A DNA stretch of 19,715 nucleotides from positions 1 to 19,715 of the forward strand of contig CAJKZK010000019.1 in the NCBI GenBank assembly GCA_905204225.1. Direction: 5' to 3'. Under the pieces are notes generated by a model. The model did no database searches. It saw only the letters and a list, made by a program, of their open reading frames with translations, and had not been told where the DNA came from. Source of the stretch: an uncultured Bacillota bacterium. Its GTDB lineage: Bacteria > Bacillota_I > Bacilli_A > RFN20 > CAG-449. This document shows, in pieces, positions 1 through 6,949 of this stretch (positions are counted from its first letter, which is position 1; each line of letters opens with the position of its first letter). A program made the position numbers and the translations under genes.

Positions 1-19
1 TTTGTTTTTTGTTTTAACA

Positions 20-48
20 TTGACATATTAACTAGTTAATATGATAAT
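20..48 (+). promoter_or_regulatory. Probable sigma-A-type promoter of the pheS-pheT-thyX-yceD operon
   Basis: A perfect -35 box TTGACA (20-25) and a -10 box GATAAT (43-48, 5 of 6 to consensus) are separated by exactly 17 bp. Transcription would start near 55, giving a leader of under 20 nt before the pheS ATG at 73. That is too short for the T-box leader often found upstream of pheST in Firmicutes. The T-rich stretch just upstream (1-17) could be the tail of a preceding terminator, but its stem would lie outside the window. Confidence 0.75.
24..43. promoter_or_regulatory. 20-bp perfect palindrome filling the pheST promoter spacer (candidate operator)
   Basis: The sequence CATATTAACT/AGTTAATATG is a perfect 10+10 inverted repeat. 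It starts inside the -35 box and ends on the first base of the -10 box. This is where a dimeric repressor would block RNA polymerase. It lies upstream of the inferred transcription start, so it is not an RNA hairpin in the leader. No regulator gene lies next to it within the window, so the protein that would bind is unknown. Because the DNA is so AT-rich, a palindrome of this length somewhere in the window is not surprising. It is the position that makes it notable. Confidence 0.5.
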
Positions 49-72
49 TTAAGAATGTGAAGAGGTAATTTT

Positions 73-1104
73 ATGTTAGAAAGAATAAAAGAAATATATA
101 ATGAAGCCTTAGAAAAAATTAAAGGAATTGAAAACGTTGATCAACTTAATGATTTTAAGAACATTTATCTTTCAAAGAAGAGTGAATTAATGTCATTTAT
201 GTCAAAAATGAAAGAATTAAAAGGTGAAGAAAGATCTAAATTTGGTCAAAATATTAATGAAGTAAAAAATAATATTCTTAAATTAATTGAAGATAAAAAA
301 ATTGAATTAGAGAAAAAGGCTCTTGATGAAAAATTAAAAAAAGAAATAATTGATATCACATTACCTAGTGTTGGTTTATCTAGAGGTAGTAAACACTTAT
401 TTAATTCTATTGTTGATGAAGTAAGTCAAATTTTTATTGGAATGGGATATAAAATTGCAGAAGGACCTGAAGTAGAAACAGATGAATTTAATTTTGAATT
501 ATTAAATGTTCCTAAAGGACATCCTGCTCGAGATATGCAAGACACATTTTTTATTGATGACAATCATCTTATGAGATCTCAAACATCTCCTGTTCAAGCT
601 AGGGTTATGTTAGCAAGCAATGGAGTTGGACCAATTAAAATTATTTCACCAGGAAAAGTTTATCGTAGAGATGATGATGCAACTCATTCACATCAATTTG
701 GTCAAATTGAAGGATTAGTTATTGATAAAAATGTTTCTTTATCAGATTTGCTTGGAACTTTATTATTATTTGCTAGAAGCATGTTTGGTGAAAAAAGAGA
801 GATTAGAATGAGATCTTCATATTTCCCATTTACTGAACCATCTGTTGAAGTTGATATTTCTTGTTTTGAATGTGGTGGTAAAGGTTGTTCTCTTTGTAAA
901 GGAACAGGCTGGATTGAAATATTAGGTGCTGGTATGGTTCATCCTAATGTTTTAAAAATGTGTGGATTTGATAATAAAGAATATCAAGGATTTGCATTTG
1001 GTATTGGTATAGAAAGAGTGGCAATGCTTAAATATGGTGTTGATGATATTAGAAGATTCTATACTAATGATTTAAGATTTTTAAAACAATTTGATAAGGA
1101 GTAA
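73..1104 (+). CDS. pheS: Phenylalanine--tRNA ligase alpha subunit
   Basis: This is the catalytic subunit of the cytoplasmic alpha2-beta2 phenylalanyl-tRNA synthetase, which charges tRNA-Phe. At 343 aa it has the usual bacterial length. Residues 1-90 are a lysine/glutamate-rich helical arm of the kind that contacts tRNA, followed by a class II synthetase core. Motif 2 is visible as YRRD (197-200), followed by a DATHSHQF-type stretch. The SSYFPFTEPSVEVD segment is present. A CxxCGGxGCxxCKGTGW cluster precedes the conserved GAGMVHP. Motif 3 is GFAFGIGIER (306-315). The start is the ATG 8 nt after a GAGG Shine-Dalgarno (61-64). It is the first gene of the operon, with pheT 5 nt downstream, and identification is secure. 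Confidence 0.98.
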   Translation: MLERIKEIYNEALEKIKGIENVDQLNDFKNIYLSKKSELMSFMSKMKELKGEERSKFGQNINEVKNNILKLIEDKKIELEKKALDEKLKKEIIDITLPSVGLSRGSKHLFNSIVDEVSQIFIGMGYKIAEGPEVETDEFNFELLNVPKGHPARDMQDTFFIDDNHLMRSQTSPVQARVMLASNGVGPIKIISPGKVYRRDDDATHSHQFGQIEGLVIDKNVSLSDLLGTLLLFARSMFGEKREIRMRSSYFPFTEPSVEVDISCFECGGKGCSLCKGTGWIEILGAGMVHPNVLKMCGFDNKEYQGFAFGIGIERVAMLKYGVDDIRRFYTNDLRFLKQFDKE

Positions 1105-1109
1105 TTAAC

Positions 1110-3500
1110 ATGCGTGCTAGTTTAAATTTAATAAAAAAATATGTTGATTTAGATGGTTTAACTGTCCAAGATATAGTTGATAAATTAACTTTTTCAGGTT
1201 TAGAAGTTGAAGAAGTTAGTAAAGTTGCTGACGCTACAAATTTAGTCATTGGTCAAATTATTAGTTGTGAAAATCATCCTGATAGTGATCATTTACATGT
1301 TTTAAAAGTTGATTTAGGTCCTAAATATGGTATTAAACAAATTGTTTGTGGGGCTCCTAATGCTAGAACAGGATTAAAAGTTATTGTTGCTAGAGTTGGT
1401 GCTGAACTAAAAAAAGCTAAAGTAACAATCAATAGTGGAATAATTCGTGGTGTTTCTTCTGAAGGAATGTGCTGTGCTTTATATGAATTAGGAGTAGATA
1501 AAAACTTTTTAAGTGAAAAACAAGTATCTGGAATAGAAGAACTTGATGATAATGCTCCTATTGGTGAAGAAAATGTTTTAGAATATTTAGGTTTAGATGA
1601 TTATATCTTAGATATTAATGTTTTAGCTAATAGATCTGATTGTTTAGCAATTTATTCTTTAGCAAAAGAATTAGGTGCTTTATTTGATAGAAAAGTTAAT
1701 ATTCCTGAATATCATTTTGATAATGAAGCTAATTCTAATATCAAAGTTAATTCTTTAACTAAAGATTGTCCTCAATTTTCTGTTAAAGAAATTAATAATA
1801 TCGTTGTTAAAGAATCCCCAAAATGGTTAAAGTCTTTTTTGATTAGTTCTGGAATTCGTTCAATTAATAATATTGTTGATATTGGTAATTTTGTTATGTT
1901 ACTTACTGGTCAACCACTTCATATGTATGATAAAGATAAATTAACAAGTGATGAATTTATCGTTAGAAATGATGTCGAATGCGATTTTGTTGCTTTAGAT
2001 GATAAAACTTATCAAATTAAAAATGGTGATATCTGTGTTACTGTTGATAATAAAGTTTGTTGTTTAGGTGGTATTATGGGTGGTAAAAACTGCCAAGTTG
2101 ATAATAATACTAAAAATTTAATAGTTGAAAGTGCTAATTTTTTAGGCTCAACTATTAGAAGAACAAGTGTTAGAATTGGTTTGAGTTCTGAATCAAGTGC
2201 TCATTTTGTGAAAGGTATTGACCCATATCAAGATGAAGATGTATTAGCTTTAGCTACAAATTTATTAATAGAATTAGCTGATGCTAAAACTGTATATAAA
2301 ACTACTAGATATACTACTTTAGATTATAATGAAATAGAAATTCCATGTTCATATTCATATATTAATAAAAGATTAGGCTATGAATTTAGCGTTGATCAAA
2401 TGGATGATGTTTTTAGAAGATTAAATATTAAAATTAAAAAAGTTGATAATGATAATTTTATTGCTTATCCACCTCATTATAGAATTGATTTAAGATGTGA
2501 TGCTAATTTATCTGAAGAAATATTTAGATTTATCGGTTTATCAACTATTAAACCTAAACTTCCTGAAATGGTAACAACTGTTGGTGGATTATCTAGAGAA
2601 CAACAATTAAAGAAAAATATTAGGGAACATTTAATCTCACATTCATTTAATGAAATATTGACTTATACTTTAATTTCTCCAGAATTAAATGATAAATTTG
2701 TAGTGTTAAACGATGATCAAGCTATAAAAATTAAAAATCCAATGACAATAGAACATTCTTTAGTAAGAAGAAGTATAGTTTCATCTTGCTTAGAAATAAT
2801 GAATTATAATTTAGCACATCAAAATAAAGATTTGAAATTATTTGAAATAAGTGATGTTACTACAGATAAAACTACATATCAAGAATTATGTTGTGTTTTA
2901 AATGGTAATAGAGAAATTAAATCTTCTTTAGAAAAAACTCCTTTCACTTTTTATGATATTAAGGGTGTTTTTGAAGCTATAATGCAAATTTTAGGATTAG
3001 ATTTTAAACGTTATAAAATCGAACGCTTAGACGATTCTCCATATTATCATCCAGGAAGAAGTGCTAAAGTTATTGTTAATAAGAAAGTTTGTGCAGTATT
3101 TGGTGAAATTCATCCAAATTATAATAAAGAATATGGTGTTTGTTATATTTTAGATATGAATTTAAGTGAATTTTTATCTTTAAGAGTTTCTCAAAAGAAA
3201 ATGCAACAAATATCTAAATTTCCTTCTATTGAAAGAGATTATGCTTTTGTAGTTAATAAAAATGTTAGTAGTGAACAAATTATTAATGTTATTAAAAAAG
3301 AATCTCGTGGAATTATTGAAGACGTTAGTATATTTGATGTTTATGAAGGTGAATTTTTACCTGTTGGATTTAAATCATTAGCTGTTGCTATTAAATATTC
3401 TTCACTAGATAGAACTTTAAAAGATGAAGACATTAATCCAGTTGAAGAAAAATTTATTTCTTCGTTAAATAATCAATATAAAGTATATTTAAGGAGTTAA
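1110..3500 (+). CDS. pheT: Phenylalanine--tRNA ligase beta subunit
   Basis: This is the beta subunit that completes the phenylalanyl-tRNA synthetase, carrying tRNA-recognition and editing domains. At 796 aa it has the full bacterial length. Visible domains are an N-terminal EMAP-like tRNA-binding OB fold (about 40-150, with LVIGQI and NHPDSDHLHVLKVD), the B3/B4 editing region in the middle (about 210-390), a B5 domain (about 400-475), a degenerate synthetase core, and a C-terminal anticodon-binding FDX-ACB domain from about residue 704 (FPSIERDYAFVV) to the end. The start ATG follows AAGGAG (1096-1101), which lies in the last codons of pheS, so the two genes are translationally linked. thyX follows after 6 nt. 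No truncation or frameshift is seen. Confidence 0.98.
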   Translation: MRASLNLIKKYVDLDGLTVQDIVDKLTFSGLEVEEVSKVADATNLVIGQIISCENHPDSDHLHVLKVDLGPKYGIKQIVCGAPNARTGLKVIVARVGAELKKAKVTINSGIIRGVSSEGMCCALYELGVDKNFLSEKQVSGIEELDDNAPIGEENVLEYLGLDDYILDINVLANRSDCLAIYSLAKELGALFDRKVNIPEYHFDNEANSNIKVNSLTKDCPQFSVKEINNIVVKESPKWLKSFLISSGIRSINNIVDIGNFVMLLTGQPLHMYDKDKLTSDEFIVRNDVECDFVALDDKTYQIKNGDICVTVDNKVCCLGGIMGGKNCQVDNNTKNLIVESANFLGSTIRRTSVRIGLSSESSAHFVKGIDPYQDEDVLALATNLLIELADAKTVYKTTRYTTLDYNEIEIPCSYSYINKRLGYEFSVDQMDDVFRRLNIKIKKVDNDNFIAYPPHYRIDLRCDANLSEEIFRFIGLSTIKPKLPEMVTTVGGLSREQQLKKNIREHLISHSFNEILTYTLISPELNDKFVVLNDDQAIKIKNPMTIEHSLVRRSIVSSCLEIMNYNLAHQNKDLKLFEISDVTTDKTTYQELCCVLNGNREIKSSLEKTPFTFYDIKGVFEAIMQILGLDFKRYKIERLDDSPYYHPGRSAKVIVNKKVCAVFGEIHPNYNKEYGVCYILDMNLSEFLSLRVSQKKMQQISKFPSIERDYAFVVNKNVSSEQIINVIKKESRGIIEDVSIFDVYEGEFLPVGFKSLAVAIKYSSLDRTLKDEDINPVEEKFISSLNNQYKVYLRS

Positions 3501-3506
3501 TAATAA

Positions 3507-4397
3507 ATGAAAGTAATTAACCAATCTTTTTATGAAATAGATGAAAAACGACTTTTTCAAAAAATTGAATTATGTGGTAGAGTTTGTTATAAATCAGAAG
3601 ATAAAATAACTGAAGATTCAGCACTTAATTTTGTAAAAAAAATTTGTGTATTTAATCACGGATCAGTTCTTGAACATTATGCTTTTGTTTTAAAAATTGA
3701 TAATGAATATTATGATTTATTAAAAGAGAATGAATTATTATTTTTTGATTTTACAAATATTTCTTTTCCACTTGTTTCATTTAATTTAAGAGCGTTTTTA
3801 AATTATTATAATGCTGATCACAATTATGAACCTTTATTGCCTATTATAAATTTTTTAAGCAATTTATATCCTGATTTATTTGAAACACCAACAAAAAAAT
3901 TTAAAGATTATAATATTTCAATTATAGAAGATTTTAAAGAATTAACTTATTTAGAAAGAGAAGTACATCAAAGAATTTCTATTAAATTAATTACTGATAG
4001 AGGTGTTACTCATGAATTAGTTAGACATAGGCTTGCTTCATTTTCACAAGAATCAACAAGATATTGTAATTATGGAAAAGATAAATTTGGTAATGAAATT
4101 ACTGTTATTAAACCAGTTAATATTTCTGATGAAGCATATGAAGTATGGTATCAAGCAATGTTAAATGCTGAAAAATCATATTTTAAAATGATGGAATTAA
4201 CTTCTTCACCTCAATTAAGTAGATCAGTGTTACCTAATTCATTAAAAACAGAAATAGCAGTAACTTGTTCTCTTAAAGAATGGGAATTAATTTTTGAATT
4301 AAGATGCGCCCCACAAGCTCACCCAGACATTAGATTTATTATGAATAAAATTAAAGATTATTTTATTGAGAAAGGATATTTAAATGAGAATATCTAA
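3507..4397 (+). CDS. thyX: Flavin-dependent thymidylate synthase ThyX
   Basis: ThyX methylates dUMP to dTMP using methylenetetrahydrofolate and FAD/NADPH, independently of the ThyA/DHFR pair. The ThyX signature RHR-x7-S is exact: R173, H174, R175 and S183, followed by TRY. The N-terminus (CGRVCYKSEDKITEDSA, then HGSVLEH) and the C-terminal RCAPQAHPDIR stretch also match the family. At 296 aa it is longer than many ThyX proteins of about 220-250 aa. The extra length appears to lie between about residues 92 and 165, an Asn/Tyr/Phe-rich stretch before the catalytic signature. An AAGGAG Shine-Dalgarno (3491-3496) supports the ATG. The gene overlaps the next one by 14 nt. No thyA or folA is visible in the window. 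Confidence 0.95.
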   Translation: MKVINQSFYEIDEKRLFQKIELCGRVCYKSEDKITEDSALNFVKKICVFNHGSVLEHYAFVLKIDNEYYDLLKENELLFFDFTNISFPLVSFNLRAFLNYYNADHNYEPLLPIINFLSNLYPDLFETPTKKFKDYNISIIEDFKELTYLEREVHQRISIKLITDRGVTHELVRHRLASFSQESTRYCNYGKDKFGNEITVIKPVNISDEAYEVWYQAMLNAEKSYFKMMELTSSPQLSRSVLPNSLKTEIAVTCSLKEWELIFELRCAPQAHPDIRFIMNKIKDYFIEKGYLNENI

Positions 4398-4884
4398 ACA
4401 AGAATTATTAGCTAAAGGCCAACATTTATTTGAAGAAAATATTAATTATGATAAATCATTATATGAAAATAATCCTTTAATCGACAAAATTGGTGAAATT
4501 AATGCTGAAGTTAGTACTAATTTAGTTTCTGATTTGATAATGGTTAGTATTGTTTTAAAAGGAGAAATGGTTTTAAGATCAACTAGATCGCTTAAACCAG
4601 TTAATTATGAAATAGATTTAGATGATGAAATAGTTTATACATATAATAAAGATTTAGTAGATAATGAACAAGTGTTCTTATTGGATGATGAATTAGATTT
4701 AGATAAAACTATTTATTCAATGATTATTAGTTCCATCCCATTAAAAGTGATCGCTAACGATGATAAAGAATCTTATAGTGGAGATAATTGGGAAGTTATT
4801 ACTGAAGATGAATATAACAAAAGGAAAAATAGTGAAGAAAATTCTCCTTTTGCTAGCTTAAAAGATTTAGACTTAGATAATTAA
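4384..4884 (+). CDS. YceD family (DUF177) protein
   Basis: This 166-aa acidic protein matches the YceD/DUF177 pattern: an N-terminal segment, a central beta-rich GEMVLRSTRSLKPVNYEI stretch, then the acidic DELDLDKTIYSMIISSIPLKVI block (about 100-122) typical of the family. Bacterial and plastid relatives have been linked to 23S rRNA maturation and ribosome assembly, and the gene usually sits just before rpmF (ribosomal protein L32). The cysteines often found after the conserved IPLK segment are absent. The start ATG overlaps the end of thyX and is preceded by AAAGGA (4371-4376), suggesting translational coupling. It is the last gene of the operon, with a terminator where rpmF would be expected. 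The family call is fairly good, but the role here is inferred. Confidence 0.75.
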   Translation: MRISKQELLAKGQHLFEENINYDKSLYENNPLIDKIGEINAEVSTNLVSDLIMVSIVLKGEMVLRSTRSLKPVNYEIDLDDEIVYTYNKDLVDNEQVFLLDDELDLDKTIYSMIISSIPLKVIANDDKESYSGDNWEVITEDEYNKRKNSEENSPFASLKDLDLDN

Positions 4885-4906
4885 TAAATTAAAAAAAATA
4901 ATGTTT

Positions 4907-4939
4907 AACTTGATACAATATGCGTATCAAGTTTTTTTT
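4907..4939 (+). terminator. Rho-independent terminator after yceD
   Basis: A perfect 10-bp stem AACTTGATAC (4907-4916) / GTATCAAGTT (4924-4933) with a 7-nt loop runs straight into eight T residues (4932-4939). It closes the pheST-thyX-yceD operon and separates it from the mraZ promoter about 25 bp further on. Confidence 0.92.
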
Positions 4940-4962
4940 ATGCTAATTTTAATAAAAAAATG

Positions 4963-4990
4963 TTGCAAAAGTGGGTGCTAGTGGTATAAT
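4963..4990 (+). promoter_or_regulatory. Promoter of the mraZ division cluster
   Basis: A -35-like TTGCAA (4963-4968) is followed after 16 bp by a perfect TATAAT (4985-4990). A TG one base upstream makes it an extended -10. The start of transcription would be about 4997, leaving a leader of about 26 nt before the mraZ ATG at 5023. The promoter is interleaved with MraZ-type boxes, so autoregulation is likely. Confidence 0.85.
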
Positions 4991-5016
4991 AAGGTTACAA
5001 ATGGGAGAAAGTGGGA
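4972..5016 (+). promoter_or_regulatory. Phased MraZ-box array (direct repeats of TGGGN)
   Basis: Direct repeats occur on an exact 10-bp register: TGGGT (4972), TGGTA (4982), AGGTT (4992), TGGGA (5002) and TGGGA (5012). Three are perfect TGGGN boxes, one is a 3-of-4 match and one is degenerate. AAAGTGGG occurs twice, at 4968 and 5008, exactly 40 bp apart, which also fits the AAAGTG(T/G) boxes described for Mollicutes MraZ. MraZ is known to bind TGGGN repeats spaced by 5 nt upstream of its own gene. Here the array spans the core promoter and the Shine-Dalgarno. Confidence 0.85.
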
Positions 5017-5022
5017 GCAATT

Positions 5023-5466
5023 ATGTTTTTCTTTGGTACATTCAGACACAACCTCGATGATAAAGCAAGATGCACAATCCCTACTAGTTTCCGTGATCAA
5101 CTTGGTAAAGTTGTTTATGGTACTAAAGGATTGGATAATTGTATTAATATTTATCCTGAAGAGACATTCATGAAAATTTGTAATTCAAATTCTACTCTTA
5201 ATGACTTCAATTCCGCTGAAAGACAATTTAAAAGATTGTTCTTCAGTACCTCCTTCAAATACGAAGTAGATAAAAGTGGAAGAATTACACTCACTAAAGA
5301 CCATTTGTTAAGAGCAAATATTGATAAAGAAGTAGTTATTGTTGGTAATAATGATCACATAGAAATATGGGATAAAGAAACATTTGAAAAAATTGATGAA
5401 TTACAAAATGATAATTATGAATCAAATGCTCAAACAATAGCACTTAATCATAAGGAAGAAAATTAA
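5023..5466 (+). CDS. mraZ: Transcriptional regulator MraZ
   Basis: MraZ is a ring-forming DNA-binding protein with two SpoVT/AbrB-like domains that controls the division cluster it heads. Both repeats are visible: FRHNLDDKARCTIPTSFRDQL near the N-terminus, and KYEVDKSGRITLTKDHL followed by VVIVGNNDHIEIWDKETFE in the second half. The start was set at ATG 5023 (147 aa) because it gives the conserved MFFFGTF N-terminus and sits 5 nt after GGGAG (5013-5017). An in-frame GTG at 5011 would start inside the last MraZ box and the ribosome site. The stop codon overlaps the rsmH start by one base. Autoregulation through the upstream boxes is inferred from the sequence. Confidence 0.95.
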   Translation: MFFFGTFRHNLDDKARCTIPTSFRDQLGKVVYGTKGLDNCINIYPEETFMKICNSNSTLNDFNSAERQFKRLFFSTSFKYEVDKSGRITLTKDHLLRANIDKEVVIVGNNDHIEIWDKETFEKIDELQNDNYESNAQTIALNHKEEN

Positions 5467-6389
5467 TGTTTACGCATGTACCTGTGTTACTTCAAGAATG
5501 TATTGAAGGATTAAACATTAAAAAAGATGGTATCTATGTCGATTGTACATTGGGACGTGGTGGCCATTCTTCTGAAATTCTTAAAAGATTAAGTGAAGGT
5601 CATCTATATTGTTTTGATCAAGATCAACAAGCAATAGATGAATCTAAAGATCGTTTAAAACTAATTTCTAATAAATTTACAATAATTCATGCAAATTTTA
5701 TGGAAATTAAAGAAAAATTGGCTGAAGAAAATGTTTATAAAGTTGATGGAATATTATTCGACTTAGGCGTTTCTTCAGCACAATTTGATGAAGGAGACCG
5801 TGGTTTTTCATATCGATATGATGCAAAGCTTGATATGAGAATGAATAAAGATAATTCTTTATCTGCTTACGATGTTGTTAATAATTATTCTCTTAATGAA
5901 TTAACAAAAATTTTTAAAGAATATGGTGAAGAAAAATATTCTTATCAAATTGCTAAAAACATCATAAAAAGAAGATCAATTAATCCGATTGAAACCACAT
6001 TTGAATTAGTAGAGATTATTAAAGAATCTTTACCAAAAAAAGTACTTTTAAACAAAGGACACCCGGCTAAACAAGTATTTCAAGCTATTAGAATTGAAGT
6101 TAATGATGAACTTACAGCATTAAAAAAAGGTTTAAGAAATGCACTTGAATTACTTAATAGTCACGGAAGAGTAGTAGTTATTACTTTTAATTCTTTAGAA
6201 GATAGAATTGTTAAAAATATTTTTAAAGAATTTACTTTCGAAGGTGAAGGCAGTAGATTAATTCCACTTGATAAAAAAGATGTAGATTATATTTTAATTA
6301 ATAAAAAAATAATCGTACCAAGTGAAATAGAAATGGAAAATAATCCAAGATCAAAAAGTGCTAAATTAAGAATTATAGAAAGGAAATAG
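5466..6389 (+). CDS. rsmH: 16S rRNA (cytosine(1402)-N4)-methyltransferase RsmH
   Basis: RsmH (MraW) transfers a methyl group from S-adenosylmethionine to N4 of C1402 in the decoding centre of 16S rRNA. At 307 aa it has the normal length. It carries the SAM-binding motif DCTLGRGGHS near residues 27-36, the family block ILFDLGVSSAQFDEGDRGFS followed by LDMRM, the HPAKQVFQAIRIEVNDEL segment, and the C-terminal ITFNSLEDRIVK motif. It overlaps the mraZ stop by one base (TAATG) and has an AAGGAA Shine-Dalgarno (5452-5457), the usual mraZ-rsmH arrangement. It is intact. Confidence 0.97.
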   Translation: MFTHVPVLLQECIEGLNIKKDGIYVDCTLGRGGHSSEILKRLSEGHLYCFDQDQQAIDESKDRLKLISNKFTIIHANFMEIKEKLAEENVYKVDGILFDLGVSSAQFDEGDRGFSYRYDAKLDMRMNKDNSLSAYDVVNNYSLNELTKIFKEYGEEKYSYQIAKNIIKRRSINPIETTFELVEIIKESLPKKVLLNKGHPAKQVFQAIRIEVNDELTALKKGLRNALELLNSHGRVVVITFNSLEDRIVKNIFKEFTFEGEGSRLIPLDKKDVDYILINKKIIVPSEIEMENNPRSKSAKLRIIERK

Positions 6390-6391
6390 TT

Positions 6392-6643
6392 ATGAGAAAC
6401 AAGATTGAAAAAACAAATAAAACTAAATTTGATTATAAAGCAAGAATCTTAGGTGTAGTTGGTATTGCTATTTTTGCTTTAACTGTAATTATTGGTGGTA
6501 ATACTTTATTAACTATTTCCAATGAAAATAAAGCTTTAGTTAATTTGGTTGAAGTACCAAAAAATAATAAAACATTTGCCAATAAAGCAAATAATACAGA
6601 TTTAGAGACGGAGAATGTTGAAATTATTATCGAAGAGGATTAA
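6392..6643 (+). CDS. Small single-pass membrane protein in the ftsL position
   Basis: This 83-aa protein has a basic N-terminal tail (about 1-18), one hydrophobic helix (about 19-36, ILGVVGIAIFALTVIIGG) and a 45-residue Asn/Glu-rich outer segment ending in an acidic tail. The topology (short cytoplasmic N-terminus, single TM, short extracytoplasmic part) and its place 2 nt after rsmH match FtsL, which joins DivIC and the division synthases at the septum. However, the segment after the membrane helix is shorter than in typical FtsL and does not form an obvious heptad coiled coil. AGGAAA precedes the ATG. The ftsL identity rests mainly on gene order, so no symbol is given. Confidence 0.65.
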   Translation: MRNKIEKTNKTKFDYKARILGVVGIAIFALTVIIGGNTLLTISNENKALVNLVEVPKNNKTFANKANNTDLETENVEIIIEED

Positions 6644-6646
6644 ATT

Positions 6647-6862
6647 ATGTCTGATAAACTTAAAGCAATAGAAATATTGTTAATCGATTTAATCATTTTA
6701 ATATTTGGATTAAACGCCATCAAAATCTGCTGTAAGATTTATAGTAGTATTTCACAAAATCATTTATATATTATTTTTATTTCAATGATTATTTGTGCAA
6801 TCCTTGTAGAAGGTATAATTTTTGGAAACAAAAGCAGAAGTTATGTAAAAAAGAAAAAATGA
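6647..6862 (+). CDS. Hypothetical two-helix membrane protein
   Basis: This 71-aa protein is not recognised. Two hydrophobic segments are visible, at about residues 7-25 and 39-59, and the tail is strongly basic (KSRSYVKKKK), predicting a cytoplasmic C-terminus by the positive-inside rule. It lies 3 nt after the ftsL-position gene with an AGAGGA ribosome site (6634-6639), so it belongs to the mraZ operon and is a candidate small division-associated protein. The TGA stop forms part of the terminator stem that follows. TGA must be a true stop here: reading through it would add nine codons across the hairpin. Confidence 0.7.
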   Translation: MSDKLKAIEILLIDLIILIFGLNAIKICCKIYSSISQNHLYIIFISMIICAILVEGIIFGNKSRSYVKKKK

Positions 6863-6887
6863 GCAGCAATAAGTTGCTTATTTTTTT
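6854..6887 (+). terminator. Rho-independent terminator closing the mraZ operon
   Basis: The core stem AGCAGC (6862-6867) / GTTGCT (6873-6878) has one G-U pair and a 5-nt AATAA loop. An A-run (6854-6859) opposite a T-run (6881-6887) can extend it. The stop codon of the 71-aa gene is inside the stem. It is of moderate strength. Confidence 0.75.
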
Positions 6888-6900
6888 AGAATAATTTTAT

Positions 6901-6923
6901 TATTTATTATTTAATAATAAATA
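6901..6923. repeat. 23-bp AT-only inverted repeat upstream of the ftsK-like gene
   Basis: Eleven-base arms TATTTATTATT (6901-6911) and AATAATAAATA (6913-6923) flank a single central T. It lies about 27 bp before the start codon at 6950, in a 62-nt interval with no clear -35/-10 pair. It contains no G or C, so chance is a serious alternative to an operator. No T-run follows that would make it a second terminator. Confidence 0.3.
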
Positions 6924-6949
6924 CTATTTATGTTAATATTAATATAGTT

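Noticed and set aside
1..72. T-box or other riboswitch leader for pheST
   Set aside because: The promoter places the start of transcription near 55, leaving under 20 nt; no T-box motif is present.
1064..1249. 61-aa open frame on the - strand across the pheS/pheT junction
   Set aside because: It overlaps two certain genes, has no ribosome site and no recognisable product; it is a mirror of low-complexity coding sequence.
5011..5022. GTG start for mraZ four codons upstream
   Set aside because: It would put the start codon inside the Shine-Dalgarno and last MraZ box. ATG 5023 gives the conserved N-terminus with proper spacing.
6860..6888. TGA read as tryptophan (Mycoplasma code)
   Set aside because: Large genes are full length without internal TGA, Trp is encoded by TGG, and the TGA at 6860 is followed at once by a terminator hairpin.
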